A stretch of DNA of 64,000 nt from Pseudomonadota bacterium (GCA_018241225.1 JAFEEG010000018.1:46650-110649); one strand, 5' to 3'. Counted from the stretch's first letter, positions 43,144-52,040 are shown. The notes: generated by a model from the letters alone, not told the origin. Program-made: numbers and translations.

Positions 43144-44073
43144 TCAGGCAAGCCTAGGAAACAGCTTCTCCGCATTGGCGCGGTTGATGGCGCGACGTGC
43201 TTCCGTCGAGAGCTTGAACTCGTCGAGTAGTTGCGCAAAGTGCAGCGAGCGCGACTTCGGCGCATACGGCCAATCGCTGCCAAACGTGATTCGCGTAGGG
43301 TCCGCGAACGCAAGCAATGACGGCAATGCGTAGGGACTGCTCGACAGCGCCGTATCGAAGTAGAAGCGATGCAGGTTCTCAACGCCCGTCGCTGCAACCC
43401 CATCGGCCGAGCACATACGAGCAATGCGCTCAGCTGCATATGGGATGAAGCCGCCGCCATGCGAAAGGATGATTCTGACGTTGGGGTATCGTTCCATCCA
43501 TCCTTGACGGCACATGTTGATACCAGCACGGGTCGTGTCCAGAAGGAAGTCCGCGACAAAGGGGGGAATCCCCGGCACCGGAGGGGCGGGCAGTTCCGAT
43601 GGATGAACGAACACTACGGCCTCGCGGCGATTGAGTTCCTCCATGAGCGGGTCGATGGACGAGTCACCGAGGTAGACGCCCCGGACGTTTGTGAGCAATA
43701 CGACTCCATCTGCACCCAGCGCATCCAGCGCATGTGCGGCCTCCGCGATGGCGCCGTCGACATCTGGAAGTGTCAGCGTGGCGAAGAAGCCAAAGCGTCC
43801 CGGATGGGCCTTCGCGACACCAGCCGCGAATTCGTTGACCGAGCGTGCCATCGCGCGGGCCTCGGCATCGATTCCCAGATGCGCTCCGGGGGTGGATACG
43901 GACAAGATGCCGGCAGCAACGCCGGCGCTTTCCATAAGGTCCAGTGCGCCTTCTGCGCTCCACTGAGGAATGGGCAGGCCGCCAGCAAGTACACCGTTCT
44001 TTGCTAGCCACGAAGCGTACTCGGGTGGGACGATGTGCTGGTGGGTATCGATGCGCCTTGCGTCGGTTGCCAT
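43144..44073 (-). CDS. Amidohydrolase (ACMSD-like, amidohydrolase 2 family)
   Basis: 309 residues. Metal site HxH in RIDTHQHIVP (His11, His13), GVVLLTNVRGVYLGD, the His of VVFVHPSELP, ILSHGGGFIPYAAERI, and the final Asp in ITFGSDWPYAP. The family covers aminocarboxymuconate-semialdehyde decarboxylase, gamma-resorcylate decarboxylase and related hydrolases. It follows a Bug-type binding protein by 29 bp, suggesting uptake and breakdown of one carboxylate. Confidence 0.9.
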   Translation of the reverse strand: MATDARRIDTHQHIVPPEYASWLAKNGVLAGGLPIPQWSAEGALDLMESAGVAAGILSVSTPGAHLGIDAEARAMARSVNEFAAGVAKAHPGRFGFFATLTLPDVDGAIAEAAHALDALGADGVVLLTNVRGVYLGDSSIDPLMEELNRREAVVFVHPSELPAPPVPGIPPFVADFLLDTTRAGINMCRQGWMERYPNVRIILSHGGGFIPYAAERIARMCSADGVAATGVENLHRFYFDTALSSSPYALPSLLAFADPTRITFGSDWPYAPKSRSLHFAQLLDEFKLSTEARRAINRANAEKLFPRLA

Positions 44074-44102
44074 AACTTAAGTTTTGGTGAGTTTGAGTTG
44101 GT

Positions 44103-45077
44103 TCATTCGGCCTTGAGGCCGGCTTGCTGAACGGCGAGGGCCCACTTTTTCTTTTCTGAGTCGAGGAACTTGCGCGCCTCGGCAATCGAGCCGCCTACCG
44201 GATAGTTGGCGGTCGCCTGCAGCTTTTGGACAAGCTCTGGCGACTTCAGCGCAGCGTTAACGGCAGCGTTGATTTCATTCAGGCGAGCCGCCGACGTCCC
44301 TTGAGTTCCGAAAAGCATGAACCAGCCCGACAACTCCATTCCCGGCACGGTGTCGCGCGCAAGGGGCAGACCTTCCAGTCCGGGGAGTTGCCTGTTGGAT
44401 GTCACGCCCAATGCTCGCAGACGACCAGACTTCACCATTGGCAGCAGCGGCGCCACGCCATCCACCGAAACGACGGTATCGCCTCCCAGCACAGCCTGAA
44501 TGGCTTGGCCGCTGGTGCTCATCGGGATGTTGTTGAACTGCGTTCCAGTCAACTGGCCCAGTAGCACGCCAGCTAGATGCGGAATAGACCCACGAGCCGT
44601 ACTGCCGAGAGCCACTGAATCTGGACCAGCTTTTGCCTGCGTTACTGCTTCTGCTAGTGACTTCGGCCCTTTGGCTTGATTGGCGACGAACATCATCGGC
44701 GTGTCCGCGACCGTCGCAATCGGCTCGAAGTCGGTCGCCAAGTCGAATTTCGCCGCGCGGTAGGTCAGCGGTGTGACGGTGGCCACCGCCGCATGCACGA
44801 AGAGCAACGTGTTCGGTCGATTCCCAGCGGACTTGGCCGCCATCACGGCAACAATGCCGCCCGCACCCGGCTTGTTTTCCACGATGAAAGGTTGGCCGAG
44901 TCGATGCTGCAACTCGTCGCTGAGCAGGCGGGCCACAATGTCTGGCGCGCTCCCTGCGGCCGCGGGTACGACCATCGTCATTGGCGTATGCGACGCCGGC
45001 GTCTGCGCCAGTGCGGAGTTAAACGCGATTGACAAGAGCGCCGCCACCGATACGGCCCTACTGAGCAGCATGAACAT
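44103..45077 (-). CDS. Bug-family tripartite tricarboxylate transporter substrate-binding protein
   Basis: 324 residues from ATG at 45075-45077, GGAGA upstream. Signal peptide 1-24 (SALAQ). TctC/Bug motifs: MTMVVPAAAGSAPDIVARLL, 'LGQPFIVENKPGAGGIVA', 'DLATDFEPIATVADTPMMFV', 'GRLRALGVTSNRQLPGLE'. Captures a carboxylate in the periplasm; TctAB membrane genes are not in the window. Divergent from a LysR gene. Confidence 0.9.
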   Translation of the reverse strand: MFMLLSRAVSVAALLSIAFNSALAQTPASHTPMTMVVPAAAGSAPDIVARLLSDELQHRLGQPFIVENKPGAGGIVAVMAAKSAGNRPNTLLFVHAAVATVTPLTYRAAKFDLATDFEPIATVADTPMMFVANQAKGPKSLAEAVTQAKAGPDSVALGSTARGSIPHLAGVLLGQLTGTQFNNIPMSTSGQAIQAVLGGDTVVSVDGVAPLLPMVKSGRLRALGVTSNRQLPGLEGLPLARDTVPGMELSGWFMLFGTQGTSAARLNEINAAVNAALKSPELVQKLQATANYPVGGSIAEARKFLDSEKKKWALAVQQAGLKAE

Positions 45078-45171
45078 CGACGTGTCTCCGTTTTTTGAAG
45101 TGGACGGCTCAAGACTAAGTCGAGGTCGAGTTTCTGAATAGCGCAGGACACGAAAATCTAGAATCCATCGT

Positions 45172-46104
45172 ATGGATATCAGGTCCGTCGACCTCAACCT
45201 GCTTCCGGTACTGGATGCGCTGCTTCGCCATCGCAGTGCGACGTTGGCCGCTCGCGATCTCAACATGAGCCAGTCCGCCCTCAGTACGGCGTTGGGGCGA
45301 CTGCGCACCCTACTAGGAGATGAGCTGTTTGTCCGTACAGGACGAGGGCTTCGTCCCACCGCCCGCGCGAGCGAACTCGCTGAGCCGCTGGCCGATATCC
45401 TTGAGCGTGTACGCGACAGGGTTTTGCAAAGCCCAAGCTTCGACGCGCAATCCGCTCGAGTCGAGCTCCGTATCGCGCACTCTGACGTCGGCGCCTACGT
45501 TCTCTGGCCGCGGGTGGTGCGGGCAGTGCGAGCACGGGCACCTGGCGTGCGGCTGTCGCTGAAGACACTGCAGCAGTCGGAAATTGCTCTCGCACTTGCA
45601 GAAGGGCAGGTAGACCTGGCCATTGGCAGCTACCCCAGTTTGCCGGATTCTCTCTTTCAGCAGCGCTTGTTCGAGCGGGTCTATGTCGCCCTGGTCGCGG
45701 CAGGCCACCCACTTGCCCGCAAGGCGCTGACTCTGCGCAGCTTCGCGGCCACGCCACAAGTCGTCGTGCGAGCGCCATCGCGCGTCCAGGACCGCATCGA
45801 TGAGGAGTTGGCAAGACACGGCCTTGCCCGGTTGGAGTGTGTTGAGTTGCCGTCCTACCTGATGATTCCGCCACTCCTTGAGGCAGGCGACTTCTTAGCC
45901 GTTGTTCCCGGCCAGCTAGCCGATGCCTTCTCGCGCCATGGCAACTTCGTGAGTCGCAAACTACCCGTGTCCGTGCCGGCCTCCGTCATACGCATGCACT
46001 GGCACCGGCGCTTCAACGAAGACCCAGCCAATCGCTGGCTGCGTGCATTGATGGCCGAAGAATTTGGCGGTGAGCTCGCTCCCACGCGGGGACGAGGGCT
46101 CTAG
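45172..46104 (+). CDS. LysR-family transcriptional regulator
   Basis: 310 residues. Winged HTH at 5-65 (VDLNLLPVLDALLRHRSATL, LNMSQSALSTALGRLRTLLG, LFVRTGRGLRPT) of the NodD/NahR-like subgroup, followed by the effector domain. Divergent from the Bug/amidohydrolase operon with a 94-bp gap. A dyad ATCCAT-CGT-ATGGAT (45163-45177) overlaps its own start codon and may mediate autoregulation. Confidence 0.92.
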   Translation: MDIRSVDLNLLPVLDALLRHRSATLAARDLNMSQSALSTALGRLRTLLGDELFVRTGRGLRPTARASELAEPLADILERVRDRVLQSPSFDAQSARVELRIAHSDVGAYVLWPRVVRAVRARAPGVRLSLKTLQQSEIALALAEGQVDLAIGSYPSLPDSLFQQRLFERVYVALVAAGHPLARKALTLRSFAATPQVVVRAPSRVQDRIDEELARHGLARLECVELPSYLMIPPLLEAGDFLAVVPGQLADAFSRHGNFVSRKLPVSVPASVIRMHWHRRFNEDPANRWLRALMAEEFGGELAPTRGRGL

Positions 46105-46151
46105 GCTTGCGCACCGCTGGACGCCAGGCAGCACCTGATACGCTGCGGGCG

Positions 46152-46739
46152 ATGAGTACCCGCAAACTGCCCGGACGTCCCGGGCCCACACGCATCTACC
46201 AGTTGCGCATCGAGTTGCAGCACATCGAACCGCGCATCTGGCGCACGATCCTCGTGTCCGACACGCTCACGCTGGCGAAGCTTGATCGTATCGTGCAGGC
46301 CGCCATGGGCTGGACCAACAGCCACCTGCATGACTGGCATATCGAGGGCAAGCGCTATGGCGTGCCGGACCCCGAGTGGGACAACGAGGGCGACATGCTC
46401 GATGAGCGAAAGTTCACCGTGGGCAGCGTGCTTGCAGACAGCGTTGAGGAGTTTGGCTACCAATACGACTTCGGCGATGGCTGGGAGCATCGCATCTCGG
46501 TCGAAAAGCGCCTGGTGCCGCAGCCCGACTACAACACCTGGCCGATGTGCATCGCTGGTGCCAACGCCTGCCCACCCGAGGACGTCGGCGGCCCGCCAGG
46601 CTACCTGGACTTCGTGCACGCCATACGAACTCCCATGCACGAAGAACACCAGCAGATGTGGCTGTGGAACGGCGGCCCCTTCGATCCCGCCGCATTCAGT
46701 GCCAATGATGCGAATCGGGCGATCAGGCGTCTCCGGTAG
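46152..46739 (+). CDS. Plasmid pRiA4b ORF-3 family protein
   Basis: 195 residues. Family signature YQLRIELQHIEPRIWRTILV, 'AAMGWTNSHLHDWHIEGKRY', 'YQYDFGDGWEHRISVEK', and a C-terminal 'C.AGANACPPEDVGGPPGYLDF' segment. These small soluble proteins are spread by plasmids and IS-rich regions; function unknown. The IS110 scrap just downstream fits a mobile neighbourhood. Confidence 0.9.
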   Translation: MSTRKLPGRPGPTRIYQLRIELQHIEPRIWRTILVSDTLTLAKLDRIVQAAMGWTNSHLHDWHIEGKRYGVPDPEWDNEGDMLDERKFTVGSVLADSVEEFGYQYDFGDGWEHRISVEKRLVPQPDYNTWPMCIAGANACPPEDVGGPPGYLDFVHAIRTPMHEEHQQMWLWNGGPFDPAAFSANDANRAIRRLR

Positions 46740-46849
46740 CACGAGCCAGTATGAAGAACATCGAACGCTCATCGACTCGGGCGGCGACATCTCGATTGGA
46801 CCCGCCGCTGACTTCGACTGCGTCGCGGCTGCCACCGACAGATCCACCT

Positions 46850-46953
46850 GCCTGCGCCGCCGTCTTGGCTTCGTGGCACACCTCGCCGTGTTCGTCGACG
46901 ATGCAAATCGAGACAGAGCGCAGCGACACATCGATTCCGGTGAAGTACGTAAT
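46850..46953 (-). pseudogene. IS110-family transposase, N-terminal scrap
   Basis: The minus strand reads TYFTGIDVSLRSVSICIVDE, then HGEVCHEAKTAAQ: the N-terminal DEDD-type block of IS110 transposases (with the first catalytic Asp in GIDVS). An AAGGAG site precedes it but the start position is ATT. Homology ends after about 35 residues. It is an inactive remnant. Confidence 0.7.
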
Positions 46954-47117
46954 TCGATCTCTCCTTCGTCAAGGGGACTAAGAGTCCAGAGAGACAACTC
47001 TGCGGACTACTGTGCCCGCCCGATCACCGATCCTCCCGGTCGAGTTTTGCCAAAACATTTCCGCGCTCGCCCGCGCCGACGGGCGGAGGCAGCCATCTGA
47101 CCAAGCGAGAGCCAGTG

Positions 47118-47465
47118 TCAAAGCAAGCCGGAATCCACGGCGGTTCGCCGGGCCTCACGCAGCAGCCGTCGCCCGTGCGGGCTCAAGGCGACCTGCCGTT
47201 TGTTCTCGCATCCCACAACACGCTCCAGTAGGCCGGTCTTCTCGAGCGGGAGTAACTGTTGCACCAACCGGGATGGCGGCACGCACAGGCTGCGTGCGAG
47301 TTCTGTGGTGAGTGGAGCGACTCGTCCAGCATCTAGCACCGCAAGCAGAACGAAGTCGGACCAGGACAAGCCGTGATGAACGCCGAGTTCGTCGTCGAGC
47401 CGAGATACCCAAGCCGCGTGTGCCAAGTGTCGGGCGACGCAGGATTCCAACAACTCTTCACTCAC
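47118..47465 (-). CDS. MarR-type winged-helix regulator
   Basis: 115 residues. Helical dimerisation N-terminus, then winged helix: LSWSDFVLLAVLDAG, 'TTELARSLCVPPSRLVQQLL', 'EKTGLLERVVGCENKRQVAL', 'LSPHGRRLLREA'. Shorter than most MarR proteins because the C-terminal dimer helices are reduced. Its start overlaps the stop of the upstream GIY-YIG gene by 4 bp, so both are read from the promoter at 47909-47938. Confidence 0.85.
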   Translation of the reverse strand: MSEELLESCVARHLAHAAWVSRLDDELGVHHGLSWSDFVLLAVLDAGRVAPLTTELARSLCVPPSRLVQQLLPLEKTGLLERVVGCENKRQVALSPHGRRLLREARRTAVDSGLL

Positions 47466-47818
47466 GACGCCAATCCCAACAACTCGCGATGAAGTTGCTC
47501 GAGCGCCTTCAACTCAGACTCGTAGTCGAAGTGCGCATCCTCGCGCTCTTTCACAACTTCCAGGACTTCGAACGCGAGGCCATCCGCGCCACTCCGGTTC
47601 CACTCGGCCTGCAGAACGCGGTCGCGATGCTTGCCCATGCGCAGTTCAAAGCGTGCGCGGTTCAGTGCCGCATGCACGTCGCGGCTTGCGCCAAGAAGCA
47701 CGTGCCCGCTCGAGAGGTCCCGAATGGCGTAAATACCCATCGGCGGGAAAGCATCCCGCGCCTGGCGCGCTATCGCTCGCCGCGCAACGCGCGGCGATTC
47801 GTTTGATGAAGTGTCCAT
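47462..47818 (-). CDS. GIY-YIG-type domain protein
   Basis: 118 residues. PMGIYAIRDLSSGHVLLGAS corresponds to the GIY-(10)-YIG strand pair, but the second motif reads LLG, so its Tyr is Leu. The basic helix NRARFELRMGKHRDRVLQAE follows with the conserved Arg position. Nuclease activity is doubtful; the domain could bind nucleic acid. Co-transcribed with a MarR regulator. Confidence 0.7.
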   Translation of the reverse strand: MDTSSNESPRVARRAIARQARDAFPPMGIYAIRDLSSGHVLLGASRDVHAALNRARFELRMGKHRDRVLQAEWNRSGADGLAFEVLEVVKEREDAHFDYESELKALEQLHRELLGLAS

Positions 47819-47908
47819 AGTTTCTTGTGTTGGCACCGCAGCAGGCAGACCACTAGGCACGCCCAGATGGCGGCAATCCCGCCGCATTGGCGACGGGCCC
47901 GTTCAGCT

Positions 47909-47938
47909 AATTTACCCTGATTAAATAGGGTGAGTCAA
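47909..47938 (-). promoter_or_regulatory. Promoter with embedded dyad for the GIY-YIG/MarR pair
   Basis: Minus strand TTGACT (47938-47933), 18-bp spacer, TAAATT (47914-47909). The spacer and -10 edge are covered by the inverted repeat ACCCT (47914-47918) / AGGGT (47927-47931). A MarR-type autorepressor would block RNA polymerase here. Confidence 0.65.
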
Positions 47939-47939
47939 T

Positions 47940-48417
47940 ATACCCGGGCAAAACATCGGAAAAGGCATTCTTCGAGCGCCGGCGAGTTCTTTCATGGACG
48001 TCATGAACTCGCAGCTGAAATAGTGGTCATGGAGCATCCCGACAACGCCACGACGTGTAGTCGGCGTGCCAACACCGCGTTCATGCCAATGCGCGCGCCG
48101 GGGGAGCTAGCCCAGTCTTGGTACTTGGGTCGCGAGGACCCTCACCCCATGTCGAAAGAGCATCTCGCCAGGTCCGCGCGCACCTTGCCGACATGCTTTG
48201 AGAGCGGCGCCAGCCTCACTTGAACCATCTCTCGCGAGTTGAGCCTAGGCTCTTGAGTTGAGCGGCCTGTGTACGACCGCTCCCTGACTAGTCATGGGCA
48301 ATCTGACGATGGCGACGAACGCCGCCCTGCACGACGCTGACCCGGCGGGTTTTGATCTATCTGCGCAGCGCTGTTGCGAAGCGAGGCAGTGAAGGCCCGC
48401 CCTACCTACTGCGCAAT
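47940..48417. other. Stretch without a recognisable gene
   Basis: About 480 bp between the divergent promoter and the end of a convergent gene. Frames are present but have no ribosome site or motif that I can defend. Confidence 0.4.
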
Positions 48418-48834
48418 TCAATCCTCCTCGGGGAAGAAGCGCACGACCACGAGCGTCATCTCGTTGCTGACTGGCGCTTGCGGCAACAGGTTTCCGCTCG
48501 TTCGATCGGTGCCGTTGGCACCTAACCTGAAGCGGTAAGTCCCTTCGGCGCTTGGCGTGCCCGACACGTCACCGTCGGCGTTGAGACTCATGCCGGGAGG
48601 CAGCGAGCCGCCTCGGACCGACAGATGAACCGATCCGCGGCAACGCTCTGGCGTCATGGTGGGCCGCACAGTTCGCTCCTCCCCCAGCTGCAGGCCCAGG
48701 ATCCGGGGTTCGAAATCGATCTTGATGGATGTCGAACCCGCGGCGCAACCGCCGTCCGACCGGCTCCATGCAGCCAGACTCCCGAGAGAGGCGACCAGGC
48801 ACGCCAGCGCAAATAGCAGTGGACGAACCTTCAT
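48418..48834 (-). CDS. Exported putative-Ig (He_PIG) protein
   Basis: 138 residues. Signal peptide 1-22. One He_PIG-like domain with 'SVRGGSLPPGMSLNADGDVS' and GTPSAEGTYRF. Two Cys (residues 30 and 65) may pair. Starts inside the stop region of the upstream amidohydrolase (ATGA overlap 48831-48834), so it is co-expressed with that lipoprotein and may be its partner. Confidence 0.7.
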   Translation of the reverse strand: MKVRPLLFALACLVASLGSLAAWSRSDGGCAAGSTSIKIDFEPRILGLQLGEERTVRPTMTPERCRGSVHLSVRGGSLPPGMSLNADGDVSGTPSAEGTYRFRLGANGTDRTSGNLLPQAPVSNEMTLVVVRFFPEED

Positions 48835-50573
48835 GGCGCCGTACCGAACTGCACGCCGTCGGCCTTGTAGACTTCGCGCCCGCTCACATAGGTAGCGGCA
48901 ACCTTGACGTTCTTGATCTCGGCCTCGGGAATGGTCATGAAGTCGCTTCCAATTGCCACGAAGTCGGCGAACTTGCCGGCCTCGATGGAGCCCTTGCTGG
49001 CGGCCTCGTTGTTGAGCTTGGCAAAGTTGATGGTGTACATCCGTAGCGCCGCCACGCGATCGATACGCTGGTCGGCACCATATACGCCGTCGTTGATGGT
49101 GTCGCGGGTGATGAAGTGGTACATCGACACGAAGGGGTTCAGCACCAGGGGCGAGTCGGAGCCGCCGGTGAGTGTGAAACCCTCGTCCATGAAGGTCTTG
49201 ACCGGCGTGACCTGTTCAGTCCGTGCCCGGCCCCACTGCTGCGCAATCACTGGCGCGGCGTAGTACAGGTGCGTCTGCACTGACAACTTCACCCCCAGGG
49301 CGCGCAGACGGGCGTACTGGTCGGGCCGCACCACGAAGGCATGCTCGATGGTCCAACCCTTGACGGCGCCTGGCTTGGCTTGATCAAGCTGTTCCCACAC
49401 ACCCAGCACCAGATCCAGCGCGGCGTCGCCGACGACGTGCACTGCCACGCGGTAGTTGCTCGCCGCCCAGTCGCTCACCACGTCCTTGTGCTCCTGCGCG
49501 GTCACCAGCGGCAAGCCATAGTAGGTGCCACCTTTGCCATAGGGCTCTGCATAGGGCTGTGTCATGAAGCCGCCTTCAAAGCCCCCGTCGATGTAGGTCT
49601 TCACGCCCCAGATCCGAACCCAGTCGTCACCCGAGCCCGCCGGCAGCTTGGCAGCAGTGCGGATCGCCTGGGCCTTGGCCGCCGTGTTGACGCGCGAGTC
49701 GAGCAAGAGCTGGAAGCGCAGGTTCAGTTTTCCGTCCTTCTGCAATTGGCGAATCAGACCGTACACGGTGGGCACGTCGGAGCCGGTGAAAGAACCCGGA
49801 ACGCGGACGCTCGTCACGCCCAGCGCGTTGAGCTTGGACTGCCAGGTGGCCAGCGCAGCCGCATCGAAGGCCGGCGCCGGAGGCAGCGTCACCAGGTTCT
49901 GCGCCGCATTGATCAGCACGCCAGTGAGGTTGCCGTTGCCGTCCTTGTCGATGATGCCGCCCACGGGTTGGGGCGTAGCCGCCGTGATGTTGAACTGCGC
50001 CAGCGCTGCGGAATTCAGGATCGACGTGAGCCCACCGCGATGGACCACAAGCGGATTGTTGGGGGCTACGCTGTCAAGTTCCGCCAAGGTTGGCATGCGC
50101 CGCTCGTTGAGTTGCGCGTGGTACCAGTCGGGGTTGGACTCGAGAAGCTTTCCCGCTGGCGCCGCGGCGACTGCCACCCGGATGGCGTCGAGCAACTCCG
50201 CAATCGAACGCGTCTTCGACAAGTCGATGTTGGGGCCGCCGCCGGCGTCATGAATGTGCCCGTCGACTAGACCGGGCAGCACGGTACGCCCGCCCATGTT
50301 TACCACTTTGGTCGAGGGCCCGACAAGCTTGGAGACATCCGCGCTGGAGCCCACCGCCATGAAGCGCCCATCCTTGACGGCAAAGGCCTCGGCCAGCGAG
50401 TTCTTGTCGTCGACAGTCACCACCTTCGCGTTGGTGTAGACCGCGTCCGCCGCCTCCACCGCTGGCGCTGTCGATGCAGCATCGCCAGAACCTCCACAGC
50501 CGGGGATGACGACGAGCGATGCAATCGACGCAGCGACGCAAATCGCCAGGGCACTTCTTCTTGGCACGAGCAT
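48831..50573 (-). CDS. Lipoprotein amidohydrolase (YtcJ-like, COG1574)
   Basis: 580 residues. Lipobox VIPGC (Cys26). Metal-dependent hydrolase family: VLPGLVDGHIHDAGGG (His106, His108), 'KTYIDGGFEGGFMTQPY' with the Lys, 'YRVAVHVVGDAALD', 'WTIEHAF', 'LTGGSDSPLVLNPF', and the final 'GSIEAGKFADFVAIG'. Members hydrolyse N-acyl or amide substrates; the lipid anchor places it in the periplasm or on the surface. LysR gene upstream in the same direction. Confidence 0.9.
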   Translation of the reverse strand: MLVPRRSALAICVAASIASLVVIPGCGGSGDAASTAPAVEAADAVYTNAKVVTVDDKNSLAEAFAVKDGRFMAVGSSADVSKLVGPSTKVVNMGGRTVLPGLVDGHIHDAGGGPNIDLSKTRSIAELLDAIRVAVAAAPAGKLLESNPDWYHAQLNERRMPTLAELDSVAPNNPLVVHRGGLTSILNSAALAQFNITAATPQPVGGIIDKDGNGNLTGVLINAAQNLVTLPPAPAFDAAALATWQSKLNALGVTSVRVPGSFTGSDVPTVYGLIRQLQKDGKLNLRFQLLLDSRVNTAAKAQAIRTAAKLPAGSGDDWVRIWGVKTYIDGGFEGGFMTQPYAEPYGKGGTYYGLPLVTAQEHKDVVSDWAASNYRVAVHVVGDAALDLVLGVWEQLDQAKPGAVKGWTIEHAFVVRPDQYARLRALGVKLSVQTHLYYAAPVIAQQWGRARTEQVTPVKTFMDEGFTLTGGSDSPLVLNPFVSMYHFITRDTINDGVYGADQRIDRVAALRMYTINFAKLNNEAASKGSIEAGKFADFVAIGSDFMTIPEAEIKNVKVAATYVSGREVYKADGVQFGTAP

Positions 50574-50673
50574 TGGAATGGTCTCCTAATCGTTGTGGGG
50601 CTGAAGGCAACCAAGGAGAAATCGAACCTCGGAAGGCCTTCGCCGCGCACTTTAGGTAACGATCATTCCAACG

Positions 50674-50693
50674 TCTAATGCATATTTTTTAGA
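50674..50693 (-). promoter_or_regulatory. Interrupted dyad upstream of the amidohydrolase
   Basis: TCTAA (50674-50678) / TTAGA (50689-50693) with a 10-bp AT-rich spacer, about 100 bp before the amidohydrolase start and between it and its upstream LysR gene. Size and place fit a LysR binding site. Confidence 0.45.
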
Positions 50694-50739
50694 CTTAGCA
50701 TGAGTTCAAGACAGACCTCTCCGAGGCTGAATGAGCTGC

Positions 50740-51624
50740 TTACCCTTGCATCAACTCATCCATCAACTGCTTTAGAACCGGGAGAGCAGGTGGCTCCGAG
50801 CGTCGACGCAAGGTAATCAGGCCGAAGCGCGCAAAGGCATTGAGGGCGGGCTCCATCTTCACTTCGACCAGGTCGGGCGCCGCGGCACGGATGGCCAACA
50901 GAACCGCGTTGCTGCGCCGAACCACGTCGACCAGGCTGGGCAGTTCCTCGCATTCCAGCGACACGCATTTCGAGGGGTGTGCGTCCGGGCCATAGCGCTC
51001 CATCAGTTCGCGCGAGATCTCGTCGCCCAATGGCGTTGACGCAATGGGATAACGGCGCAGTGCATTGAAGTCGACGCCCTTGCGCTTTCGCGCTAGCGGG
51101 TGGCCCTTGCGGCACATGATGGCGCCGCGCATATCGCGCAAAAGCGTGATCTGAAGATCGGTGGCCGGGCGCATGGACCGCGCTTCAAGCACCACCGCGT
51201 CCAGCGTCCGGTCTCGCAGCGCCTGCAGCAGTAGCTCGGTGCCGCCGCGCGACACCCGCACCCGCAGGTTCGGATAGTTCGTGGCGATGTGCATCAACAA
51301 CGGCGTCATCAGGATCGCACCCGGGCCTGATGCCATGCCGACGCGCATCGAGCCAGCTTGACCCGCACGCATCAGCCGGCCGCTCTCCCGCAGGTCGCCG
51401 GCATCCAGCACCAGGCCCTGTGCGCGCTCGAGCACATCGCGACCAAAGGGAGTGACTTCGCTGTGGCGGCCAATACGATCGAACAGGGCCAGACCGAGTT
51501 CGTCCTCAAGCGCGCGAACGCTGCGGCTTAACGCCGGCTGCGTGAGGTGCAAAAGCTCAGCAGCCTTGCTGAAAGAGCCGGTTTCGGCAAGCGCGATGAA
51601 GTGTTTGAGTTGGACGAGCGTCAT
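50740..51624 (-). CDS. LysR-family transcriptional regulator
   Basis: 294 residues from ATG at 51622-51624. Winged HTH: MTLVQLKHFIALAETGSFSK, LLHLTQPALSRSVRALEDEL, LFDRIGRHSEVTPFGRDVLE; effector domain 90-294 of the CbbR/ArgP-like type. Lies upstream of, and parallel to, the lipoprotein amidohydrolase, which it probably controls. Confidence 0.92.
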   Translation of the reverse strand: MTLVQLKHFIALAETGSFSKAAELLHLTQPALSRSVRALEDELGLALFDRIGRHSEVTPFGRDVLERAQGLVLDAGDLRESGRLMRAGQAGSMRVGMASGPGAILMTPLLMHIATNYPNLRVRVSRGGTELLLQALRDRTLDAVVLEARSMRPATDLQITLLRDMRGAIMCRKGHPLARKRKGVDFNALRRYPIASTPLGDEISRELMERYGPDAHPSKCVSLECEELPSLVDVVRRSNAVLLAIRAAAPDLVEVKMEPALNAFARFGLITLRRRSEPPALPVLKQLMDELMQG

Positions 51625-51990
51625 GGGGTTCTTGCCGTATCTGCCTGAAACCCACCATAGGTGGAGTGACTCGGTAGCTTGGCAACGATAGCAGTCGTCG
51701 TCCTCCTCAAGACCAGAGGCGTCCGATTGTGCCAAGAAGTCGACGTACCCGAATCGCGACTTGGCAACGAACTGATGGCCGGGATACTGGCTCAGACCCC
51801 AAAACCTCTACTAATCGGGGCACATACAAACAGGCCCCCGAGATAAGGGGCTCCAGGGTCGTCTGGCCCTCAGTTTCGCGGCCAACTCACGCCCGCACCC
51901 GAGGCGCTGAACACGCAGAACGCGCGACAGTCGACTTGAGTCAAACACACACATTCCAGCACGGTGCAGCAGGGTGTGCGCAGAAACGAC
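51625..51990. other. Intergenic stretch without a gene
   Basis: About 370 bp between the LysR start and the promoter/operator of the carboxylase operon. No frame has coding character; the LysR promoter must lie near 51650 on the minus strand but is not distinct. Confidence 0.4.
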
Positions 51991-51994
51991 TCGA

Positions 51995-52040
51995 CAACAT
52001 AGACAACTATGTTGACCATTTAGTCAATGCTGTGTACTAT
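51995..52040 (+). promoter_or_regulatory. Strong promoter with two palindromes for the carboxylase operon
   Basis: TTGACC (52012-52017), 17-bp spacer, TACTAT (52035-52040), about 75 bp before the first start codon. Palindrome A: CAACATAG (51995-52002) / CTATGTTG (52007-52014). Palindrome B: TTGAC (52012-52016) / GTCAA (52023-52027). They share the -35. Palindrome B has MarR-box shape, and a MarR gene closes the operon, so repression relieved by a pathway intermediate is plausible. Confidence 0.7.

Noticed and set aside
42940-43230. Basic 96-codon frame (GTG start, PKQLRRRRERWPKHRYVSFW)
   Set aside because: Its second half is antisense to the well-supported amidohydrolase gene, and no ribosome site is visible.
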